A stretch of DNA of 64,000 bases from Demequina lignilytica. GTDB taxonomy: Bacteria; Actinomycetota; Actinomycetes; Actinomycetales; Demequinaceae. The notes under the pieces are model-generated. The model did not search any database and had not been told where the DNA came from. It saw only the letters and a program-made list of their open reading frames with translations. Shown here piece after piece: positions 27,201 through 35,111 of this stretch (position 1 is the stretch's first letter; the number at the start of each line of letters is the position of its first letter). Location of the stretch: assembly GCF_030418305.1 (NCBI RefSeq), contig NZ_JAUHPX010000002.1, positions 310,001-374,000 on the forward strand, given 5' to 3'. Made by a program: the position numbers and the translations under genes.

Positions 27201-28742
27201 GAGCCCCTGCGCGTCAGCCTGCCCACCCAGGGCCTGTACGCGCGGGCGCTCATGGACGAGTGCCTCGCGTGCGAGGAGCACGCGGGCAGCCTCGACTGGG
27301 TGCTCGCCCAGGACGAGCCGGAGCTGGAGGCCCTCGCGTCCCAGCTGATCAGCCGGCGCGCCGAGCCCGCCAACCTCACCCCGACGGAGTTCAACGACTC
27401 GCTCATCAACCTCCACGCGGCCCCCGCCGCACCCGCCCCCACGGGACTCGCCGGGATCCTCGAGGCCGTCACCTCCGCCGACTCCTTCCGCGACATGGCG
27501 GGGCTCGCGAAGACCCAGGACAACTCGATCGAGGGCCTCAAGCAGGCGGCGTCGCTCGCGACGGGCTTCGCCTCCAAGGCCGTGGACCTGCAGACCGCCA
27601 AGTACGGCACGCAGGAGGCCAAGCGCAAGCTCGACAACATCAAGAAGGCCAAGGAGCTGGGGCTGATCGACGACAAGGAGGCGACGGCTCAGGCGAAGAA
27701 GGTGCTCGAGAGCCAGAACGTGGCGACCGCGGGCGGCTCACTGCTGGACAACCAGCAGGTGGGCAAGGTGGTCGACAAGGGTGCCGACGGCAAGGTCAAG
27801 GTCACCCGGCAGACCGCCGAGGGCGCGGAGACGGTCGAGGTCGACGCGTCGAAGAAGGACGACAGCGGCTCCGACTCCTCCTCGTCGAAGAGCCCCGCGA
27901 CCCGCACCCCCGCCCCCGGCACCAACCCCGGCTCCACCGTCGCCGACGCGCAGGCGATGATCACCACCATCCGCGGGCTGGACCCCAGCACCGTGAAGTT
28001 CACGTTCGCCCCCGACGACGTCGCCGACAGCCTCGCGCGGCTCTTCTCGGACAAGAAGCACCCGAGCCAGGGCAAGCTCAACCTCTGCGGGCCGGCCGCG
28101 ACGCTGCGCGCCGTGATGAACCGCGACCGCAAGCTGGTCGCCGGGTTCGTCGCCGGCCTCTACGCGCACGGGGACGCACGCTGGGGCACCCGGACCGTCG
28201 AGCCCGGCGGGGATCTGCGCCGTCAGCTGATGGATCCCGCGTGGGGCGTCGAGCCCGCCGCCTGGATCGCGATGAGCTCGCTGCGGGACGACGAGAACTG
28301 GCTGCTCGACTTCGAGGGAACCCCCGACGAGGACGTCGCGGCCGCGACCACGCCCGGAGAGGTGGCCGACTGGCTCGAGGAGACCAACCTCTACTCGAAC
28401 GTGCGGAACGAGGCGAACCTGGTGGTCAACCGCGACGTCGACCACATCCTGGGCCTCACGCCCGACAACCGCCATGACGTGATCCTGCTCATCCACGCGC
28501 ACCTGCTGCGCGGGCAGCCGGTCGCGGCCTCCGGCGGAGCCCCGATCGACGGCGAGGTGAAGTCCGACGAGTTCATCCTCAACTCGTTCCCCAACCACTT
28601 CATCATGCTCGACGGGCCGGCCACGCTGAACGGCGACCGGGTGGGGTTCAACGCGTGGTCGTGGGGCACCAACTACGACGTGAGCGTCCCGGTCGACACA
28701 TTCAAGAAGAACTACTACGGGGCCGTCATCGCGACCGCCTGA
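24243..28742 (+). CDS. 1499-aa protein of unknown family with C-terminal papain-like cysteine protease domain
   Basis: There is no signal peptide or membrane segment. Residues 1-280 are beta-rich repeating modules; about 380-650 is a conserved-looking core (CGGHILDWRVQWRSNGYSLG, a Ser/Arg-rich helical stretch, then a Gly-rich GGIGFAMGPVVIGGGAA segment and NINYCHSLTVTYSEILRHLRVD); about 650-1080 is mixed alpha/beta; 1090-1195 is charged helix (KAVDLQTAKYGTQEAKRKL); 1200-1238 is a Ser/Lys/Pro/Thr linker. The last 250 residues look like a papain-fold protease: Cys1282 in LNLCGPAAT, His1452 in NHFIMLDG, and Asn1470 in FNAWSWG, which mirrors the NSWG motif. Long multi-domain body, flexible linker and C-terminal enzyme are the layout of delivered effectors or polymorphic toxins. 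No immunity or secretion gene is evident next door. Function is inferred. Confidence 0.8.
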   Translation: MASTLNVDVRPSDTQAFEDGVRAVLYARVSYRAESGDKPDGAEAPLAVGATVRAELETDGTAQFEIADFAGDAGVEVAIEASQGTRLWAAKVKATRGNDRAFHASATFPVDTLVDATVRTEPDSTPAWRRAGRFVRLDDQVADFGGTRLYVAPLATRADDSQWAALRAVLGMDGNGAVGTFEAEAIDAGAVAANAVTTLGLREATLRTDGGFAFEATLSDGSSETGWAWLLIGRESFAGFHPDDPAVASAEHIVIVLPAGALLEGDDAADGGGASSPSGVPMDFDERQLIDNPADFAEDPGSVCHPFSAPQRILGERPFHTILRVDQPEVGGGKVGTDWRAPLLGLSLASMPMRTRALAARDSDRPLETVVRDSVITRMRSPETMTEWSRWIGNRAEGRRAVSRGNPIRWEGDPTEYQATTVCGGHILDWRVQWRSNGYSLGNVAYSLTLAPRQVRRISRVSWSRRDRARRSERTRQQDSVSQTTLSDRDYSDAVQSSLSEWAHGESESKTTSAAGGIGFAMGPVVIGGGAAHGRSSASSTQTGGRRVGASEEQRLRDAIRQWGESARSLNSTVVTEVTQEEEAEGVSEVVRNINYCHSLTVTYSEILRHLRVDTVLSGVRECLFVPFTITPFDLEKAISWREQLRRGLRSRELRSALDHLEEVENDWTGSDIPAGARKDQQIEYLSGSIYVDLSIERPRAQLKDEELADYLKLAWGPFGRILARPARQVHDLLEAMAEQRDSYYQREVAPGMAVKWADRLELFAGDKKIDSIDLTLATRYRFGSKVRIDFQAAAPDGVTRDDLKELKVVAGHDLPPGSSANLRSASIDYSTATFDHSARSAPLVGDLIDVETGAIDPEGAVSYLRLTPWELRDQRVEIESQVDQLITHLNANRVYYHKVIWWLMDRDELYMMLDGFTSPYGRRFDGTDWVDDPGRSIASVVEREPLAILGNSLVLRVASGAFLGVDGHPSPDALREYYVDGAAVPEPLRVSLPTQGLYARALMDECLACEEHAGSLDWVLAQDEPELEALASQLISRRAEPANLTPTEFNDSLINLHAAPAAPAPTGLAGILEAVTSADSFRDMAGLAKTQDNSIEGLKQAASLATGFASKAVDLQTAKYGTQEAKRKLDNIKKAKELGLIDDKEATAQAKKVLESQNVATAGGSLLDNQQVGKVVDKGADGKVKVTRQTAEGAETVEVDASKKDDSGSDSSSSKSPATRTPAPGTNPGSTVADAQAMITTIRGLDPSTVKFTFAPDDVADSLARLFSDKKHPSQGKLNLCGPAATLRAVMNRDRKLVAGFVAGLYAHGDARWGTRTVEPGGDLRRQLMDPAWGVEPAAWIAMSSLRDDENWLLDFEGTPDEDVAAATTPGEVADWLEETNLYSNVRNEANLVVNRDVDHILGLTPDNRHDVILLIHAHLLRGQPVAASGGAPIDGEVKSDEFILNSFPNHFIMLDGPATLNGDRVGFNAWSWGTNYDVSVPVDTFKKNYYGAVIATA

Positions 28743-28793
28743 GCCGCCGGGCCCCCGACGCCCCTGACAGCGGGCCGAATTCGGACATTCCGG

Positions 28794-28846
28794 TTGACAT
28801 CCACCGTGCTCGGGCGCATGCTGACACATGTCGGTCGAACGACCGA
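28794..28846 (+). promoter_or_regulatory. promoter with TetR-like operator
   Basis: TTGACA (28794-28799), 17-bp spacer, CATGCT (28817-28822), and just downstream a perfect inverted repeat TCGGTCG-AA-CGACCGA (28831-28846). The repeat would cover the transcription start, so binding would block the promoter. The nearest regulator is the TetR gene at 29212, the likely autorepressor. Confidence 0.65.
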
Positions 28847-28896
28847 ACGAGGAGCGGCGACGATGCGGCTCCCCGACAGCAGATGGAGTCCCCGCC

Positions 28897-29181
28897 ATGA
28901 CCACCTACGACAACCCCGACCTGCGGTACGTGCCGTCCCCCGACCCGAACCAGGCCATCGCGCAGGCGATCGCGCAGCTGACCTACCGTCGCGTCAACGG
29001 GCACCTGCCCGGCCGCGACGAGCACCGCGTGCACCGCACCCCGCGTCAGCGCGTGCTCGCCGACCGCCTGCGCCACGCCGGCCAGGTGTCGCTCGACGCG
29101 GTCGCCGCGCGCGCCCGCCGCTGGTCCGACGCCCTCGCCGACGCCGGCACCCACGGCACCGGCACCCCGAGCGCGGCCTGA
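28897..29181 (+). CDS. small protein of unknown function upstream of tetR
   Basis: Protein of 94 aa starting MTTYDNPDLRYVPSPDPNQAIAQAIAQLTYRRVNG. A GGAG lies about 9 bp upstream; an earlier in-frame ATG at 28828 lies within the operator and cannot be within the transcript. Arg/Ala-rich, helical, basic, with no cysteines and no family recognised. It is the first gene of the promoter at 28794 and precedes the regulator by 30 bp. Confidence 0.55.
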   Translation: MTTYDNPDLRYVPSPDPNQAIAQAIAQLTYRRVNGHLPGRDEHRVHRTPRQRVLADRLRHAGQVSLDAVAARARRWSDALADAGTHGTGTPSAA

Positions 29182-29211
29182 CACCGGTCGTACCCTGAGA
29201 CAGAGGACCCG

Positions 29212-29811
29212 ATGACACCGACCGCCACCGCCGACGCGACCACCACGGATCGCATCCTGGCCGCCTGCCGCGAGCAGATCCTCACGGGCGGAGCGGCCTC
29301 GGTGTCGACCCGGAAGGTCGCCGACGCCGCCGGCGTGCCGCTGTCCCAGATCCATTACCACTTCGGGTCGAAGCGCGGCCTGATGCTCGCCACCTTCGCC
29401 GCCGAGGACCGCCGCCTCCTCGACCGTCAGGCCGCGATGTACGCCGGGAACGAGCCCTTCGCCGTCCAGTGGCGACGGGCCTGCGACCACCTCGACCAGG
29501 ACCTCGAGTCCGGGTACGTGCGCATGCTCCAGGAGATGATCACCGCCGGCTACTCCGACGACGAGCTGCGGGCCCAGGTGCGCGACATGCTCGGCGGCTG
29601 GTCCGGCCTCATCACCGAGGCCCTGCGCTACCACTACGCCCACGGCCTGCGGCTCGGCGGCCTCACCGCCGACGAGGCCTGCGCGCTCATCGCCGCGGTC
29701 TTCCTGGGGGCTGAGACACTGTGCCTCATGGGTCAGACCGACGACGCGACCCCGGTCCGCGACGCGCTCCGCGCGCTCGAGCCGCTGCTCGCCGCCGCCC
29801 AGCAGCCCTGA
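29212..29811 (+). CDS. TetR family transcriptional regulator
   Basis: Protein of 199 aa. The N-terminal HTH reads ILAACREQILTGGAASVSTRKVADAAGVPLSQIHYHFGSKRGLMLATF, a standard TetR DNA-binding domain; the C-terminal ligand domain is all helical. The inverted repeat 28831-28846 upstream is its probable operator. A TACCCT -10-like box at 29191 might give a second promoter. Its likely targets are its own operon, including the downstream hydrolase-glycosyltransferase fusion 70 bp on. Confidence 0.88.
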   Translation: MTPTATADATTTDRILAACREQILTGGAASVSTRKVADAAGVPLSQIHYHFGSKRGLMLATFAAEDRRLLDRQAAMYAGNEPFAVQWRRACDHLDQDLESGYVRMLQEMITAGYSDDELRAQVRDMLGGWSGLITEALRYHYAHGLRLGGLTADEACALIAAVFLGAETLCLMGQTDDATPVRDALRALEPLLAAAQQP

Positions 29812-29881
29812 CGCCATCCCCGCGTCGACCGCGCATCGGCGCCACGTCCCCGCCCGGCCTCCCCGTCCCCAGGAGCCACCC

Positions 29882-32008
29882 ATGCGACCAGTCCTCCCGT
29901 CCTCCGACGGCACGGTGGAGCGCGACCGTGCCCGCCTGCACTTCGACGTCTACGCGGACCTCTGCCCTGCGGGCTCCCCCACGATCGTGCTCCTGCCCAC
30001 CTGGACGGTGGTGCACGCGAGCGCCTGGAAGATGCAGATCCCGTACCTCGCGCGGCACTTCCGCCTGGTGGTGTTCGATGCCGCCGCCTCGGGCCGCTCC
30101 ACCGGCCCCACCGACCCGGCGCGCCACACCCACGGCAACCGGCTCGCCGACGCTGCCGCCGTGATCGAGGCGACCTGCGACTCTCCCGCGCTGGTCGCGG
30201 GCGTCTCCATGGGCGGGACCCTCGCCTACAGCCTTCAGGCGTACCGGCCCGAGCTGGTCGCCGGTGTCGTGTCGATCGGCGGCAGCGAACCGTTCCGCGT
30301 CGACCCGCCGGACTGGCACGACGCGCACTGGGCGGACGACCCGTGGCTTCTCGAGTGGTCCAAGTTCGACCACGACCGCATCCGCAGCGACTGGACCGGC
30401 TTCCTCGAGTTCTTCATGTCGCAGGTGAGCCACGACCCCCACTCGACCAAGGCCGTCGAGGACCTGATCGCCTGGGGCAGCACCCAGGACCCGGACGTCG
30501 CGCTGGCGAGCATCACCGATGCCGACGACCTCGACCAGGACGACTGGCGCCGCCGCCTCACGGCCACGACCATCCCGACCCTCATCATCCACGGCACCGA
30601 CGACCGCATCATCCACGTGGACAGCGCCCGTCGCGCGGCGGCGGAGATCCCCGGCGCGCGCCTGATCATCGACGAGGGCGCCGGCCATGCCCCGCACGCC
30701 CGCTACCCCGCGCTCAACAACCTCCGCATCCGCGACTTCGCGGACGAGGTGTTCGGCCGACCCTCCCGCGCGGCCCTGGAGGCGGCGGCCTGGGCGGCCC
30801 CGGCATCGTCCCGCCGGAAGGTGCTGTACCTGTCCTCGCCGATCGGTCTGGGGCACGCGCGGCGCGACGTGGCGATCGCGCAGGAGCTCGCCGCCGCCCA
30901 CGACGTGGAGATCGACTGGCTGGCGCAGGACCCCGTCACCCGGGTGCTGGCCGCCGAGGGTCACCGCGTGCACCCGGCGTCGCGGCTGCTGGCGAGCGAG
31001 TCGGCGCACCTCGAGGAGTCCTGCGGCGAGCACCAGCTCGACGTGTTCGAGTGCTCGCGCACCATGGACGAGATCCTCATCACCAACTTCCACGTGCTCG
31101 ACGAGGTGGTCGCGGAGGGTCGCTACGACCTGATCGTCGCCGACGAGGCGTGGGACCTCGACTACCACCTGCACGAGACCCCCAGCCTCAAGAGGGCGCC
31201 GGTGGCGTGGCTCACCGACTTCGTGGGCAACGTGCCGATGCCGGCGGGTGGAACGCGCCAGGCCGAGCTGGTCGCCGACTACAACCTCGAGATGATCGAG
31301 CACGTCGCCCGGCATCCGGAGATCCGCGACGCCTCGGTGTTCGTGGGCGAGCCCGACGACGTCACGCACCTCCCCTTCGGACCTGGCCTGCCGGGGATCC
31401 GCGAGTGGACCGAGGAGCACTTCGACTTCACCGGGTACATCGCGGGCTTCGACCCGAGGACTCTCGGCGATCGCGACAGGCTGCGCGCGTCCGTGGGCTT
31501 CGGGCCGCGGGAGAAGGTCTGCGTGGTCGCCTGCGGCGGCACCGGGGTCGGACGGAGCCTGCTCGAACGGGTGGCGGCCGCGGTGCCCGCGGCGAGGGCG
31601 CTGATCCCGGAGCTGCGCGTGGTGATCGTCACCGGACCGCGGCTGGACCCGCAGACGATGCCACAGGTCCCGGGCGTCGAGTACCACGCGTACGTCGACC
31701 GGCTGTATCGCTGGCTCGCGGCCTGCGACGTCGCGATCGTCCAGGGCGGCCTCACCACCACCATGGAGCTCACGGCGGCCAAGGTGCCGTTCATCTACGT
31801 GCCGCTGCGCGACCACTTCGAGCAGAACGTCCACGTGCGGGCGCGCCTCGAACGCTACCGCGCGGGACGCCTCATGGAGTACGACCAGCTCGAGCCGGCC
31901 GCCGTCGCCGCGGCGCTGGTGGAGCTCCTCGGCAACGAGGTCGACTACGTCGACGTGGAGACGGACGGAGCGCGGCGGGCGGCGGCCCGCATCGGCGTGC
32001 TGCTGTAG
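29882..32008 (+). CDS. fusion of alpha/beta hydrolase and UGT-like glycosyltransferase
   Basis: Protein of 708 aa. Residues 1-295 form an alpha/beta hydrolase: nucleophile elbow GVSMGGT, acid in IIHGTDDRI and catalytic His in GAGHAPH. After an Ala-rich linker containing a GGCATCGTCCC motif, residues about 313-708 form a GT-B glycosyltransferase of the UGT/MurG type: KVLYLSSPIGLGHARRD at the N-terminal lobe and VQGGLTTTMELTAAKVPFIYVPLRDHFEQN as the C-terminal donor-binding signature. A single polypeptide that can both hydrolyse and glycosylate suggests processing of a small hydrophobic molecule, for example drug inactivation or lipid glycosylation; the substrate is unknown. It lies behind a TetR gene. 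Confidence 0.82.
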   Translation: MRPVLPSSDGTVERDRARLHFDVYADLCPAGSPTIVLLPTWTVVHASAWKMQIPYLARHFRLVVFDAAASGRSTGPTDPARHTHGNRLADAAAVIEATCDSPALVAGVSMGGTLAYSLQAYRPELVAGVVSIGGSEPFRVDPPDWHDAHWADDPWLLEWSKFDHDRIRSDWTGFLEFFMSQVSHDPHSTKAVEDLIAWGSTQDPDVALASITDADDLDQDDWRRRLTATTIPTLIIHGTDDRIIHVDSARRAAAEIPGARLIIDEGAGHAPHARYPALNNLRIRDFADEVFGRPSRAALEAAAWAAPASSRRKVLYLSSPIGLGHARRDVAIAQELAAAHDVEIDWLAQDPVTRVLAAEGHRVHPASRLLASESAHLEESCGEHQLDVFECSRTMDEILITNFHVLDEVVAEGRYDLIVADEAWDLDYHLHETPSLKRAPVAWLTDFVGNVPMPAGGTRQAELVADYNLEMIEHVARHPEIRDASVFVGEPDDVTHLPFGPGLPGIREWTEEHFDFTGYIAGFDPRTLGDRDRLRASVGFGPREKVCVVACGGTGVGRSLLERVAAAVPAARALIPELRVVIVTGPRLDPQTMPQVPGVEYHAYVDRLYRWLAACDVAIVQGGLTTTMELTAAKVPFIYVPLRDHFEQNVHVRARLERYRAGRLMEYDQLEPAAVAAALVELLGNEVDYVDVETDGARRAAARIGVLL

Positions 32009-32124
32009 CCCCTGCCGGGCGTGTCGCCAACATCACACGGTTGTTCGTCCGATAGTTGGCGTATCGCGGATTATCCTTCTGCGGTGGCACGAGGCAACGT
32101 CGCCTCGGACCGAAAGGAAGACAC

Positions 32125-32442
32125 ATGTCGCTGAACCGTGAGCAGACCGCGCGCGCAGGCCGCGAGATCGCCGCCAACCTGGCCCTCGCGGGCCTCTCGC
32201 CCGAGACCATCGCCCAGACCCTCGAGTTCAGCCCGCGTCGCGCCGCCGAGACGCTCCGCGTGGGCCCCGCCGCCGACCCGGTCGACGTGTGGGCCGTGCG
32301 CGACCTGCTCGACGCGACCATCCGCGGGGCCGGCGCCGAGCCCGCGCCGTGGGAGGTCCTCACCGACAAGGCCCGCGTGGCCGCGGCGCAGTGGTTCGCG
32401 CTGCGGACCCCGCCGACCGTGACCGAGGCGCCCGCCGCCTGA
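32125..32442 (+). CDS. DUF2316 family protein
   Basis: Protein of 105 aa starting MSLNREQTARAGREIAANLALAGLSPETIAQTLEFSP and continuing DPVDVWAVRDLLD, matching DUF2316. The first half looks like a helix-turn-helix (AGLSPETIAQTLEFSPRRAAETLRV), so DNA binding is possible. ATG 32125 follows GAAAGGAAG. The 116-bp upstream gap 32009-32124 is relatively AT-rich and should hold its promoter. Family function is not known to me. Confidence 0.75.
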   Translation: MSLNREQTARAGREIAANLALAGLSPETIAQTLEFSPRRAAETLRVGPAADPVDVWAVRDLLDATIRGAGAEPAPWEVLTDKARVAAAQWFALRTPPTVTEAPAA

Positions 32443-32548
32443 CCCTGACCGCGATGCGGGACCTCGGACCCGCATCGTCCACCCGCCGAGGCGCGTACCC
32501 TGGACGCGCCCTTTCTGACAACGACGTACAGAGGACTGGCACCGCATC

Positions 32549-32782
32549 ATGATCGACAGCCGCGACCGGCTCGACCACCCCACCATGGACAACTACGGCG
32601 ACCTGCTCGCGCTCGCGGGCATGGTCCGCGCCACCGGCAGCTGCGTGGCCTGCCCGCCCGAGTCAGCGCACCATCACGCCGAGCACCTCTGGCTGGTCCA
32701 CGACGCCGCCACCCAGGACGCGACCCCCGAGGGCCTGCTGTGCTCGCGCCACGCGCTCGAGGCCCGGGCCTCGATGGGCTGA
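32549..32782 (+). CDS. small Cys/His-containing protein of unknown function
   Basis: Protein of 77 aa. ATG 32549 begins MIDSRDRLDHPTMDNYGDLLALAG; a second ATG at MDNYG is possible. CVAC, a HHHAEH cluster and CSRH near the C-terminus could form a zinc site. A TACCCT -10-like box and a GCATCGTCC motif (32472) lie upstream. No family recognised. Confidence 0.5.
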   Translation: MIDSRDRLDHPTMDNYGDLLALAGMVRATGSCVACPPESAHHHAEHLWLVHDAATQDATPEGLLCSRHALEARASMG

Positions 32783-32794
32783 GCCCCGCCGCGC

Positions 32795-33142
32795 TCAGAG
32801 GTCCCTGAGCGCCCTCTCGACCAGGTAGGTCCGGTTCATGATCACGGCCTGGATGGCCGCGCCGAACCAGCTGACGATGCCGATGACCCCGGTCCACCAG
32901 CCGGCGGGCAGCAGCACCACCAGCGAGCTGAACACCAGCCACGCGCCGCCCGAGACGTAGTACTTGACCCGCGCGGTCTTGAATCCCGCCCAGACGAACC
33001 CGACCCAGCCGAGCACGCCGAGCGAGACCAGCGGCGGCAGGATCCACCATGACGTCTTGAGCCGCCACGAGCGGTTCTCGAGCTTGCGCACGGCGTGCGG
33101 CGGCAGCGGAGCGCCATCGGGGCGGCTGGCGGGCATGGGCAT
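32795..33142 (-). CDS. small membrane protein with three hydrophobic segments
   Basis: Protein of 115 aa. ATG 33142 has a textbook GAGGAGG ribosome site. After a Pro-rich start (MPMPASRPDGAPLPPHAVRKLENRSWRLKTSWW) come three membrane helices (WILPPLVSLGVLGWVGFVWAG, YVSGGAWLVFSSLVVLLPAGWW, GVIGIVSWFGAAIQAVIMN). The profile matches small integral membrane proteins of unknown function. It diverges from the DHA2 exporter. Confidence 0.7.
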   Translation of the reverse strand: MPMPASRPDGAPLPPHAVRKLENRSWRLKTSWWILPPLVSLGVLGWVGFVWAGFKTARVKYYVSGGAWLVFSSLVVLLPAGWWTGVIGIVSWFGAAIQAVIMNRTYLVERALRDL

Positions 33143-33233
33143 GGAACCTCCTCGTCTGCCCCTCAGCGTAGGCGCGGCGCGCCGCGCGTCCCCCCACCCG
33201 GTCCGGACGGCGCGCCGGCCGTAGCCTGAGCAG

Positions 33234-34589
33234 GTGAACCGCCCCCGAGCCGTCCTCGCGATCGCGATCCTCGGCAGCTTCGTCGCCTTCCTGGACGGCA
33301 GCATCGTCACGGTCGCGCTCCCGGCCATCGAGCGCGACCTGGGCGGCGGCGTGTCGATGCAGCAGTGGGTCGTCGACTCCTACCTGATCACGCTCGGCGC
33401 GCTGATCCTCGTGGCGGGCTCCCTGTCGGACCTGCTCGGCAGGATCCGCATCCTGCGCCTGGGCCTGCTGGGCTTCGCCGTCGCCTCCGTCGCGATCGCG
33501 CTCGCGCCGACCGCGGGCGTGCTGATCGGCGCGCGGCTGTTCCAGGGCGCCGCCGGCGCGCTGCTGGTGCCGTCCAGCCTCGCGCTGATCATGTCGACCT
33601 TCCGCGGCCCCGAGCAGGCCAAGGCGATCGGCACGTGGACGGGGGCGACCACCGGCGCGTTCGTGGTCGGCCCGCTGCTGGGCGGGCTGCTCACCGACCT
33701 CGCGAGCTGGCGGTGGGCCTTCGGCATCAACGTGCTGCCGATCGCGATCACGATCCTCCTGCTGGGCCGCCTGGGCCCCTCGGAGAGGCGACGTCCGGGG
33801 ACGCGGGTGGACCTCATCGGGGCGGCGCTGGCCGCGGGCGGCCTCGGGGCCACGGTGTTCGCGCTGATCGAGCAGCCTCGGCTCGGGTGGATGCACCCGG
33901 CGATCATCGTGACCGGCACGCTCGGCGCGGTCGCGCTCATCGCGATGCTGATCCACGAGTCCCGCACACCCGCACCGATGCTCCCGCTGAGCCTGTTCCG
34001 CATCCGCAACTTCGCCTGGGGCAACGCCGCCACGTGGATGATCTACGGGGCGCTCGCGCTCAACGGATTCATCCTGGGGGTCTACCTCCAGACCGGGGCC
34101 GGGCTCAGCGCGACCCAGGCGGGCATGGCGTCGCTGCCGGTGATGCTGCTGATGATCCTCGGCTCCTCCACGGTCGGGCGCTGGGCGGGTCACCGGGGCC
34201 CACGCCTCTTCATGACGGCGGGACCGGCCGTGATGGCGGTCGGCAGCGTCATGCTGCTCGCCGTCGACGCGGAGTTCGACTACTGGACCCAGGTGCTGCC
34301 CGGCGTGATCGTGTTCGGCGCGGGGCTGACGCTCACCGTGGCGCCACTGACCTCCGCGATCCTCTCCCCCGTGGGCCCCGACCGCGCGGGCATCGCGAGC
34401 GCCGTCAACAACGCGGTCGCGCGCATCGCCGGCCTGGTCGCGGTCGCGATGCTCGGATCGATCGTGGCCGGCCTGCTGGACCTCACCGGCTTCCACCGTG
34501 CGACCGTGGTGACGGCCGTGCTCCTCGCGGCGGGCGCGGCGATCTCCTGGGCCGGCATCAGGAACGATGCGGCGGTCCAGGAGACGTAG
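33234..34589 (+). CDS. MFS drug exporter, DHA2 (EmrB/QacA) type
   Basis: Protein of 451 aa with about 13-14 membrane segments. The start FVAFLDGSIVTVALPAIERDLGGG and QWVVDSYLITLGALILVAGSLSDLLGR are the family's motif D1 and motif A. It would expel hydrophobic drugs or cations using the proton gradient. The GTG at 33234 has no ribosome site but a TAGCCT -10 box ends 6 nt upstream (33222-33227), indicating a leaderless mRNA. The C-terminal tail carries an AACGATGCGG variant of the dispersed motif. Confidence 0.88.
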   Translation: MNRPRAVLAIAILGSFVAFLDGSIVTVALPAIERDLGGGVSMQQWVVDSYLITLGALILVAGSLSDLLGRIRILRLGLLGFAVASVAIALAPTAGVLIGARLFQGAAGALLVPSSLALIMSTFRGPEQAKAIGTWTGATTGAFVVGPLLGGLLTDLASWRWAFGINVLPIAITILLLGRLGPSERRRPGTRVDLIGAALAAGGLGATVFALIEQPRLGWMHPAIIVTGTLGAVALIAMLIHESRTPAPMLPLSLFRIRNFAWGNAATWMIYGALALNGFILGVYLQTGAGLSATQAGMASLPVMLLMILGSSTVGRWAGHRGPRLFMTAGPAVMAVGSVMLLAVDAEFDYWTQVLPGVIVFGAGLTLTVAPLTSAILSPVGPDRAGIASAVNNAVARIAGLVAVAMLGSIVAGLLDLTGFHRATVVTAVLLAAGAAISWAGIRNDAAVQET

Positions 34590-34592
34590 AGC

Positions 34593-35057
34593 TCACCGGT
34601 GCCTGACGTCGGCACGGATGCTCAGCAGGGCGATGTCGTCGTCGTCGAGCGGGAGGCGATGCCGCAACCGCGTGATCGACAGGCCGACGTTCAGGCCCAA
34701 CAGCGCCACGGCCACCAGCGTCATCGCCATGTGCGCGTGGAACGCGCCGCCCACGGTCTCGCTGATCACCGCGAACAGGCCGTATGCGCCGAACAGGCCG
34801 CCGACCACGGCGGTGCCCCAGGCGCTCGCACGGTCGTTCAGCAGCAGCGTCGCGACCGCCATCACCAGCGGGATCACGACGAAGCCGTTCATCATGTAGC
34901 CCCACAACGGGACGATCTCCTCGCCCTCCATGGTGCCGCCGACGGCCTCCTCGATCACGCCCGGCTCGTAGAAGAACAGGGTCAGGGCCGACAGCAGCGC
35001 GATCGCTGCGGCGAGCCAGACGCCGGTGGCCTGGACCTTGAATACCAGGGATCTCAT
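34593..35057 (-). CDS. membrane protein of unknown function
   Basis: Protein of 154 aa with four hydrophobic segments (WLAAAIALLSALTLFFY, MNGFVVIPLVMAVATLLL, WGTAVVGGLFGAYGLFAV, MAMTLVAVALLGLNVGLS). ATG 35057 is preceded by GGAGGAGGGAG. It converges with the DHA2 exporter with 3 bp between the stops. Family not recognised. Confidence 0.65.
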   Translation of the reverse strand: MRSLVFKVQATGVWLAAAIALLSALTLFFYEPGVIEEAVGGTMEGEEIVPLWGYMMNGFVVIPLVMAVATLLLNDRASAWGTAVVGGLFGAYGLFAVISETVGGAFHAHMAMTLVAVALLGLNVGLSITRLRHRLPLDDDDIALLSIRADVRHR

Positions 35058-35111
35058 GATCTCTCTCCCCTCCTCCGTGAGGTCGGGGACCACTCTCTAT
35101 TCTAGTCGGGG

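Noticed and set aside
24201..27416. A 1071-codon open frame on the minus strand opposite the giant gene
   Set aside because: It is a shadow frame made by high GC: Asp/Glu/Arg/Gly/His-rich with no family signature and no ribosome site, while the plus-strand gene shows normal protein character.
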